The notes beneath the pieces are model-generated. The model made no database searches and was not told where the DNA came from. It saw nothing but the letters and a program-made list of their open reading frames with translations. A stretch of DNA of 5,513 nucleotides from Chloroflexia bacterium (GTDB lineage Bacteria; Chloroflexota; Chloroflexia; Thermomicrobiales; UBA6265): the NCBI GenBank assembly GCA_013694885.1, contig JACDBO010000062.1, forward strand, positions 1-5,513. Reading direction: 5' to 3'. A program made the translations under genes and the position numbers. Shown one piece after another: positions 1-4,454 of this stretch (the first letter of the stretch is position 1; each line of letters starts with the position of its first letter).

Positions 1-171
1 AAGGGGCGGGTTCTGGCTCCCGTGGATCCGCGCGGCCAGCGTCGCGTCGCGACCGACGAGCATCTGGTAGATCGCGCCGTGCACCGAGCGCGCCGCGTTC
101 GTCGCGAATGCCGCATCTCCGACCGCGCGCAGTTCGAGGCGGACAAGGAGCGGTGCGGGCGATGGATCCAT
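1..171 (-). CDS. cas6: Probable CRISPR-associated endoribonuclease Cas6, N-terminal part (cut by window edge)
   Basis: Reading the minus strand from the ATG at 171 gives 57 codons without a stop, running off the left edge. Residues 7-16 (PLLVRLELRA) look like the first beta strand of a RAMP/ferredoxin-like fold. Residues 31-42 (HGAIYQMLVGRD) and 46-57 (AARIHGSQNPPL) match the usual Cas6 N-terminal layout, in which a helix with a conserved His and aromatic residues is followed by a D-x-x-LA-x-x-[IL]H turn leading to the 'KPFT' strand. Cas6 proteins cut CRISPR precursor RNA within the repeat to release guide RNAs for type I and III effectors. The diagnostic C-terminal glycine-rich loop lies outside the window. 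The start is uncertain: in-frame alternatives are TTG at 177 (7 nt after an AGGTGG Shine-Dalgarno-like sequence) and ATG at 183 (only 1 nt after it), while ATG 171 sits 13 nt after it. The gene is codirectional with, and 249 bp downstream of, the histidine kinase. Family recognition is by eye and rests on the N-terminus only; another RAMP protein is possible. Confidence 0.68.
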   Translation of the reverse strand, partial: MDPSPAPLLVRLELRAVGDAAFATNAARSVHGAIYQMLVGRDATLAARIHGSQNPPL

Positions 172-215
172 CGTCAAGTCCATACCACCTGTGTGCCACA
201 ACCAACCCGCGATGC

Positions 216-244
216 CTTATGGACGCACCCTCAGGGCGCGGCAA
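216..244 (-). promoter_or_regulatory. Candidate sigma70-type promoter for cas6
   Basis: On the minus strand, TTGCCG (244-239, 4 of 6 matches to TTGACA) is followed after exactly 17 bp by CATAAG (221-216, 4 of 6 matches to TATAAT). Transcription would begin near 209 and leave a leader of roughly 30-40 nt before the cas6 start. The spacer is almost filled by an imperfect 17-bp palindrome (224-240), which could be an operator. The evidence is positional and by consensus only; in GC-rich genomes such matches also arise by chance. Confidence 0.35.
224..240. repeat. 17-bp imperfect palindrome in the candidate cas6 promoter spacer
   Basis: The plus strand reads CGCaCCCTcAGGGcGCG, a dyad with 7 of 8 paired positions around one central base. 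It overlaps the spacer between the proposed -35 and -10 elements of cas6, a usual place for a repressor site. The dyad is directly visible; its function as an operator is inferred. Confidence 0.4.
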
Positions 245-420
245 GACTCGCGACGGGAACGTACGCGATGTATCGACCAGCGTTGTTTCTTGGAGGGTAC
301 ACCACCGGACAGCCATCGCGATGACCCGCAATGCATACGCCAACCGAGATCGCCGGGCGGAAGAAGGTTGATGGGTGATAGGGGGAGGGCCCTGTGCCGG
401 ACTCCGGGTTGCTCGTCCAG

Positions 421-1902
421 TCAGCGATGTCCCACGGGGCCAGGAGCGAGCGGGATGCGACGCTTTGCGCCGGGCCCGGAGGACGCCACGCCAGTGTTCC
501 GGGCAAGCGGGATTTGGATCCGCATCTTCGTCCCCTCGTCGACCTGGCTCTCGACAGCGATTCGCCCGCCATGGGCATCGACGATCGTCTTGGCTATGGA
601 GAGTCCAAGCCCGGCCCCTCCAAGACGTCGGCTTCTCACCTTGTCGACCCGATAGAACCGCTCGAAAATAGGGGCGAGCTCGTCGGGGAGCATCCCGGCC
701 CCGCTGTCGACAACCTCGAAGACGAACTGGCCATTCCAGGTCGAGGTATTCAAACTCACCTTGCTGTTCGGCAGGCTGTATTTCGCGGCATTGTCGACAA
801 GGATCATGACTGCCTGCTCTATCCGCGTCGCGTCCACGTGGATCGTCCCGTGTCCGGCAAGCGCGGTTCCGAGGGCATGACCATGTTGGCGAACGAGAAC
901 GCCGGCACGCTCGGCAAGGTCGACCGCGAACGGCTCGGCCTCGACCGGCTCGATGCGGAGCGGCAACGACTCCGCATCGGAACGCGCCAGGAACAGCAAG
1001 TCTGCCACCAGCCGAGTCATTCGCACCGACTCGGCGACGATCTCTTCCAGAATCTCGCGATGGCCGCATGCGCTCTCGATCACCAACCCGGCCTCCGCGT
1101 TGCCCCGCAACACGGTCAGCGGCGTCCGCAACTCATGTGACGCATCGGCGATGAAATCCGTCTTCGCTCTCACCGCGTCGGCGAGTTTGGCCGCGCTCGC
1201 CTGCTGCGCCTCGTACAGTTCCCGGATCTGGGTCACGACACGAAACGCCGACCAAACCAGTCCCACGCCGACCAGCACCAAACCGCCGAGCACACCCAGC
1301 AGGATGAACCGTGCTTTCTGGTTCGCCCGATCGACGTTCGCGAGCGAGGCTTCAGCCTGGTCCTCCCCCAATCGGTCGATCGCCTGTGCGGCCTCATCCA
1401 ACTCCTCCAGCTGTGCCAGCCCTTGATCGCTGGCGACATCGAACGCGACGCGATCGACGTAATACAGCCCGATAGCCGGCTCAAACGTCTCGAAGTAGGT
1501 CTCCGCCGATGTCTCCAGCTCCTCGGCGGAGAGAACGCCGGGCGACCGCTCGATCTCCGCATAGTCGTCGATCTGTTCGTGCATTCGCATGTACGCGCTT
1601 GAGAAGTTCAGCAGCGCCTGGGGAGAATTGGGACCGAGGAACACGAGGTCGCGATGGTAGTGGCGCAGATCGAGCACCGCGGCGCGCAGGTCGTCGCCTT
1701 CGTCCTCGAGATTGACATCGTGCTCCAGGGCGCGCGCCGTTATGTCGGCAACATTCTGATTGATCGCCAGCCCCGCGAGGCCGGTGATCGCAATCGCGAT
1801 CAGCAGTCCACCGAGCGACAGACCGAGGATGAACGCGGGTCGCGAACGCAACCGCTCCAGCAACCTCCTGACTGCGTCCGGAGCTCGTGCTACGTGGTGC
1901 AC
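421..1902 (-). CDS. Membrane sensor histidine kinase (HisKA + HATPase_c)
   Basis: This 493-residue protein is a transmembrane histidine kinase that autophosphorylates and passes the phosphate to a response regulator, almost certainly the divergent one at 2005. Residues 24-47 form a first membrane segment and about 199-220 a second. Between them lies an external sensor domain of about 150 residues, acidic and helical in character, reminiscent of CHASE3 or four-helix-bundle sensors; its ligand is unknown. A short linker of about 35 residues leads to the H-box DASHELRTP with phospho-acceptor His256. No clear HAMP domain fits in that space. The ATPase domain has the N-box LVDNAAKYS (Asn371), G1 DSGAGM (399-404), F-box ERFYRVDK (414-421) and G2 GGAGLGLSIAK (428-438), so it should be active. 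A poorly conserved tail of about 25 residues ends it. I chose the GTG at 1902 because AGGGAGG lies 6 nt upstream; GTG at 1905 and 1935 (504 residues) are alternatives. Stop TGA is at 423-421. Confidence 0.93.
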   Translation of the reverse strand: MHHVARAPDAVRRLLERLRSRPAFILGLSLGGLLIAIAITGLAGLAINQNVADITARALEHDVNLEDEGDDLRAAVLDLRHYHRDLVFLGPNSPQALLNFSSAYMRMHEQIDDYAEIERSPGVLSAEELETSAETYFETFEPAIGLYYVDRVAFDVASDQGLAQLEELDEAAQAIDRLGEDQAEASLANVDRANQKARFILLGVLGGLVLVGVGLVWSAFRVVTQIRELYEAQQASAAKLADAVRAKTDFIADASHELRTPLTVLRGNAEAGLVIESACGHREILEEIVAESVRMTRLVADLLFLARSDAESLPLRIEPVEAEPFAVDLAERAGVLVRQHGHALGTALAGHGTIHVDATRIEQAVMILVDNAAKYSLPNSKVSLNTSTWNGQFVFEVVDSGAGMLPDELAPIFERFYRVDKVRSRRLGGAGLGLSIAKTIVDAHGGRIAVESQVDEGTKMRIQIPLARNTGVASSGPGAKRRIPLAPGPVGHR

Positions 1903-1906
1903 CACG
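1893..1906. repeat. Perfect 14-bp palindrome over the histidine kinase start codon
   Basis: CGTGGTGCACCACG is a perfect inverted repeat that includes both candidate GTG start codons of the kinase. In the kinase mRNA it can fold as a CGUGG/CCACG stem with a UGCA loop. The surrounding GUGC and GCAC can add a further outer stem across a small bulge. It could hinder translation initiation or be a protein-binding site in DNA. The palindrome is directly seen; either role is inferred, and codon usage for V-V-H-H could produce it by chance. Confidence 0.4.
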
Positions 1907-1908
1907 CA

Positions 1909-1915
1909 CCTCCCT
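1909..1915 (-). promoter_or_regulatory. Ribosome binding site of the histidine kinase, deciding its start
   Basis: On the minus strand AGGGAGG precedes tandem GTG codons at 1905 and 1902, with 3 nt and 6 nt spacing. The longer reading that begins with GTG at 1935 has only a weak GGA upstream. This favours 1902. Confidence 0.6.
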
Positions 1916-2004
1916 GAGACGTTCGTTCGCGTCACCGGTTGTCCGGTCCAGCGCGAACCAGCCGTTCCTCGATTCCCGCTCCACTGACGACAAGATCGGT
2001 TAAC

Positions 2005-2961
2005 ATGCCCGTCATGCGCATTCTGGTTATCGAAGATGAACCCGCCATCGTGCGAACGCTTGAGCGCGGGTTAGGCGCGCATGGCTACACCGTGGTGAGC
2101 ACCGACAACGGCGAGCATGGCATTGTCCTGGCCACAAGCGAGCCGGTCGATGTCGTGCTCCTTGATATCGCGTTGCCGGGGCTTGATGGTCATCAGACCC
2201 TTGCCCGCATCCGCGCCATTCGCCAGGATCTTCCGATTCTCATGCTCACCGCCCGCGATGATCTGAACAACAAGGTGGCCGCGCTCGAGGCCGGCGCGGA
2301 TGACTACCTCACCAAGCCGTTCGCGCTGGAGGAGCTCGTCGCGCGGCTCCGCGCCATGACTCGCCGCGCCGACCAGCAGCGATCGGCCACGATAGAGGCC
2401 GGCGACCTGACGCTCGACCTCGTGGCGCGGCGCTGCTCGCGCGGCAATGAGCGGATTGAACTCTCGAGCCGGGAATTTGCCCTCCTCGAATATTTTATGC
2501 GCAACTCAGGTCGCCTCCTGACGCGTCAGCAGATTCTCTCGGCCATCTGGGAATACGACTTCGACCCCATGTCGAACGTCGTCGACGTCTATGTCCGATA
2601 CCTGCGGCGCAAGATTGACCGGCACGAGCGTCCGTCGTTAATCACCACCGTGCGTGGCTCTGGCTACCGTTTCGACCCATCTCCTGACGGTAGCAAGGAT
2701 TCCGGAACGCGGCCGGGTTTCGATGATGCTCATTGGTTTCTTCGGCACGGACCTATTCAGTGGGCAACCGCGGCCCTCCTGCGGTGTGCGCTGAAAGAAG
2801 ATCGGTCGTCGGGATGGTCAACTGATCCGCGACCCGCTCTACGACGCATTTCGCCCGTCCAATTGCTTTCCGCTGCCCCGTCAGTATCCCTCTCCAACAT
2901 GAGAACCAACCAAAAGATACGTGAGAATGTTCTCATTTATGTCTCTGTGATGACCGAATGA
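2005..2961 (+). CDS. OmpR/PhoB-family response regulator with extended C-terminus
   Basis: This DNA-binding response regulator has 318 residues from ATG 2005. A receiver domain (about 4-120) carries acidic residues E10 and D11, phospho-acceptor D54 in VVLLDIALPG, T82 in LTAR and K104 in TKPF. A winged-helix domain (about 130-224) includes LSSREFALLEYF, the recognition-helix region NVVDVYVRYLRRKI and the closing wing TTVRGSGYRF. ATG 2014 is an alternative start matching the family's usual 'MRILVIEDE' beginning; neither has a clear Shine-Dalgarno sequence, so leaderless or weak initiation is possible. Relatives end just after GYRF at about 225 residues. Here the frame continues about 95 residues with no recognisable domain, and the end of that tail overlaps AT-richer, repeat-bearing DNA. 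A TGA in another frame at 2685-2687 would give the normal length, so an indel or a lost stop is plausible. The divergent kinase is its likely partner. Targets are unknown; the glycosyltransferase genes downstream are candidates. Confidence 0.92.
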   Translation: MPVMRILVIEDEPAIVRTLERGLGAHGYTVVSTDNGEHGIVLATSEPVDVVLLDIALPGLDGHQTLARIRAIRQDLPILMLTARDDLNNKVAALEAGADDYLTKPFALEELVARLRAMTRRADQQRSATIEAGDLTLDLVARRCSRGNERIELSSREFALLEYFMRNSGRLLTRQQILSAIWEYDFDPMSNVVDVYVRYLRRKIDRHERPSLITTVRGSGYRFDPSPDGSKDSGTRPGFDDAHWFLRHGPIQWATAALLRCALKEDRSSGWSTDPRPALRRISPVQLLSAAPSVSLSNMRTNQKIRENVLIYVSVMTE

Positions 2962-2972
2962 GTATTTTCTCA
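2900..2972. repeat. Cluster of four TGAGAA/TTCTCA words, including an inverted pair
   Basis: TGAGAA occurs at 2900-2905 and 2922-2927, and its complement TTCTCA at 2930-2935 and 2967-2972. The middle two form an inverted repeat TGAGAA-TG-TTCTCA. The first two are 22 bp apart, close to two helical turns. The cluster spans the end of the regulator reading frame and the start of the intergenic region, in locally less GC-rich DNA. It could be an operator for the downstream glycosyltransferase genes. The central pair could instead form a weak TGAGA/TCTCA stem with an ATGT loop followed by TTTAT, a poor terminator. Confidence 0.4.
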
Positions 2973-2995
2973 CCGTTTATTAACTCCTCTTTAAC
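2967..2995 (+). promoter_or_regulatory. Candidate sigma70-type promoter for the glycosyltransferase genes
   Basis: TTCTCA (2967-2972, 4 of 6 to TTGACA) and TTTAAC (2990-2995, 4 of 6 to TATAAT) are separated by 17 bp in the least GC-rich stretch of the window. Transcription would start near 3002, giving a leader of about 110 nt before the ATG at 3111. It is a consensus match only. The same bases include the TTAAC direct repeats, so a regulator bound there could affect polymerase. Confidence 0.35.
2980..2995 (+). promoter_or_regulatory. TTAAC direct repeat with 11-bp period, possible OmpR/PhoB-type binding site
   Basis: TTAAC occurs at 2980-2984 and again at 2991-2995, exactly 11 bp apart. OmpR/PhoB-family dimers characteristically bind direct half-sites with about 11-bp spacing on one helix face, and Gram-positive PhoP boxes are TTAACA-like. 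The regulator encoded immediately upstream belongs to this family. A single TTAACA also lies at 2000-2005, over the regulator's own start. Binding is inferred, not shown. Confidence 0.35.
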
Positions 2996-3034
2996 GAGCC
3001 CGAGTCAGACTGGGGTCATCGGGCCAGACTGCTA

Positions 3035-3056
3035 CCGGCCGCTCATGGCGAGCCGG
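3035..3056 (+). other. Stable hairpin in the probable mRNA leader of the first glycosyltransferase
   Basis: CCGGCCGC pairs with GCG-a-GCCGG across a TCATG loop, giving eight G-C pairs with one bulged A. It is not followed by a T run, so it is not a standard intrinsic terminator. It ends 54 nt before the start codon. It may stabilise the transcript or be incidental to the high GC content. Confidence 0.35.
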
Positions 3057-3110
3057 CTACCCGCCGCGGCGGCGACACCCAGGTCCCGCGAGAGCGAATG
3101 AGGACGTAGG

Positions 3111-4379
3111 ATGATCGACTCGATCAGATACCCATCTCCGGCGGCGACCGCCATGTTCTATTGTCACGACAGCTACGGGCTGGGCCATTTGCGCCGCACG
3201 CTGACGCTCGCCAACCATATCCGGGCGAGCGTGCCAGACATGTCGCAGCTGATTGTCACCGGGTCGCCGGTTGCTGAAGGATTCAGCTTCCCGCGGGATA
3301 CGGACTACATCAAGCTGCCGGCCATCACCAAGAATCACGCGGGGGAGTACGAGCCGCGGTCGCTGTCGAGCAGTCTCGCGGCCGTCCGCAACATGCGCCG
3401 CGATATCTTGTTCAGCGCGGCACAGCACTTCCAACCCGACTTCCTCATCGTCGACCATGCACCGGCCGGCTTGAAGGGAGAGGCCGTGGCGACGCTTCGT
3501 CACCTCAAACATCATCGTCCGGAAACGAAGCTGATCGTTGGCCTGCGAGACGTCATTGACGAGGCTCCCAAGGTTCGGCAGGCATGGGCGCGCGACGGCG
3601 TGTACGAACTTCTGGATGACGTCTACGACCTGATCCTCGTCTACGGGCACCGCAACTTCTACGACGTCGTCAGGGAATACGGACTCTCGCCGAAGGCAGC
3701 GGATAAGACGCGCTTCGTCGGCTACCTCGGACGTCCACCCGGCACACGCCCGCGGGACGAGGTCCGGGCCAGCCTGCCAATGCAAACCGACAAGCTGGTG
3801 GTGGTCACCGCGGGTGGTGGTGGCGACGGCAAAGAGCTCTTCAACGCGATGCTCCAAGGACTCCGCCGCAACCCACGGGGGCTGGAGTTTGACTGCCTGA
3901 TCGTGGGGGGCCCCCTGATGTCCGATGCTGACCGGTCCAGCTTGCTCGGCCAGCTCGGCAAGCGAAGCCATGTCCACTTCCTGGACTTTACCGATGACCT
4001 GACCAGCTACTTCGGCGCGGCCGACGTGGTCGTCTCGATGGGCGGGTACAACTCGGTCTGCGAGATCCTCTCACTTGGCCGACCGTCCATCATCGTGCCG
4101 CGCGCCACGCCCCGCAAGGAGCAGCTCATTCGCGCCGAAGTGCTCAGCCGGCGTGGCCTGATTCACATGATCCACCCACGCGACCTCTCGCCGGAACGGC
4201 TGCTTGGCGCGACGTGGGGCCTTCTCGCCGATACCACATCCGCACAACCCGCCCTGCCGATGGATGGTCTGCGCAACGTGATGGGCGCCCTCGGCTCGCT
4301 GATGCCCCACCTGCCCCAGGCGTGGGACCTCGCGCCCCGCCTTAGCCTGCCGGCGGAATCCGCTGTTGCGTTGGCCTGA
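3111..4379 (+). CDS. MurG-like predicted glycosyltransferase (COG4671 type, GT-B fold)
   Basis: This 422-residue, probably cytosolic or membrane-associated protein belongs to the MurG-like group of predicted glycosyltransferases. Members transfer a sugar from a nucleotide donor to an acceptor; the substrates here are unknown. The N-terminal half has the motif CHDSYGLGHLRRT (18-30), equivalent to the glycine-rich acceptor-side loop of MurG, and a buried-strand segment FLIVDHAPAG (111-120). The C-terminal half has the loop TAGGGGDG (233-240), the donor-site segment VSMGGYNSVCEIL (308-320) with PSIIVPR (325-331), and the following RKEQLIRA (335-342), all typical of GT-B enzymes with a MurG-like donor site. 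There is no signal peptide or membrane helix. ATG 3111 is supported by GAGG 7 nt upstream. The stop is 75 bp before the next glycosyltransferase on the same strand, suggesting one transcription unit for glycan synthesis. The family call is firm; the substrate is not. Confidence 0.88.
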   Translation: MIDSIRYPSPAATAMFYCHDSYGLGHLRRTLTLANHIRASVPDMSQLIVTGSPVAEGFSFPRDTDYIKLPAITKNHAGEYEPRSLSSSLAAVRNMRRDILFSAAQHFQPDFLIVDHAPAGLKGEAVATLRHLKHHRPETKLIVGLRDVIDEAPKVRQAWARDGVYELLDDVYDLILVYGHRNFYDVVREYGLSPKAADKTRFVGYLGRPPGTRPRDEVRASLPMQTDKLVVVTAGGGGDGKELFNAMLQGLRRNPRGLEFDCLIVGGPLMSDADRSSLLGQLGKRSHVHFLDFTDDLTSYFGAADVVVSMGGYNSVCEILSLGRPSIIVPRATPRKEQLIRAEVLSRRGLIHMIHPRDLSPERLLGATWGLLADTTSAQPALPMDGLRNVMGALGSLMPHLPQAWDLAPRLSLPAESAVALA

Positions 4380-4413
4380 TTTGCTCAATCGGGGCATCGA
4401 CGGCATCGCTCAC

Positions 4414-4431
4414 CGGCGACCGCGTTCGCCG
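4414..4431 (+). other. Small intercistronic hairpin between the two glycosyltransferase genes
   Basis: CGGCGA (4414-4419) and TCGCCG (4426-4431) form a perfect 6-bp stem with a 6-nt loop in the 75-bp gap. No T run follows, so termination is unlikely. A short tandem repeat of GGCATCG (4393-4399 and 4402-4408) precedes it. It might affect mRNA decay or simply reflect GC-rich sequence. Confidence 0.3.
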
Positions 4432-4454
4432 TTCGCCCAACCAAGGTGGCACCA

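Larger units (their letters stand above)
172..420. other. Non-coding interval between histidine kinase and cas6
   Basis: This interval separates the 3' end of the kinase gene from the start of cas6, both on the minus strand. Open frames exist here on both strands, but none shows a recognisable protein, a good ribosome binding site or a sensible start. It contains the candidate cas6 promoter (216-244), a perfect 10-bp palindrome CATCGCGATG (314-323), an 8-bp palindrome AGGGCCCT (386-393) and a short CCGG-act-CCGG dyad (397-407) just after the kinase stop. No T-rich tract follows the last two, so there is no convincing intrinsic terminator, and read-through from the kinase into cas6 cannot be excluded. 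No CRISPR repeats are visible. Confidence 0.6.
2962..3110. other. Intergenic leader region before the glycosyltransferase genes
   Basis: This region lies between the regulator's stop codon and the first glycosyltransferase. Its first 40 bases are relatively AT-rich and hold the candidate promoter and direct repeats; the rest is GC-rich, with a strong hairpin at 3035-3056. No clear rho-independent terminator for the regulator gene is visible, so some read-through into the glycosyltransferase genes is possible. Confidence 0.6.

Noticed and set aside
208..323. Three copies of CGCGATG at 208, 264 and 317, spaced 56 and 53 bp, considered as degenerate CRISPR repeats
   Set aside because: Identity is limited to 7 bases with no similarity in the flanks; in GC-rich DNA this is readily chance.
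386..407. AGGGCCCT and CCGG-act-CCGG dyads as a kinase terminator
   Set aside because: Stems are short and no T-rich tract follows on the minus strand.
22..655. Plus-strand open frames in the left 650 bases
   Set aside because: They are rich in Arg and Pro, show no domain, and overlap the better supported minus-strand cas6 and kinase genes.
394..1140. Open frame of 248 codons on the plus strand opposite the histidine kinase
   Set aside because: It is antisense to conserved HisKA/HATPase sequence, has no recognisable domain, and its openness follows from GC-rich codon usage.
1939..2004. N-terminal extension of the response regulator from a TTG at 1939
   Set aside because: The added 22 residues look non-coding and the receiver domain starts naturally at MRILVIEDE.
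1936..2004. Sigma70 promoters in the divergent interval
   Set aside because: TTGTCC-like -35 candidates exist on both strands, but no acceptable -10 lies at suitable spacing.
3057..3977. Open frame of 306 codons on the minus strand opposite the MurG-like gene
   Set aside because: It is a shadow of a well supported glycosyltransferase gene; the translation has no family motifs.
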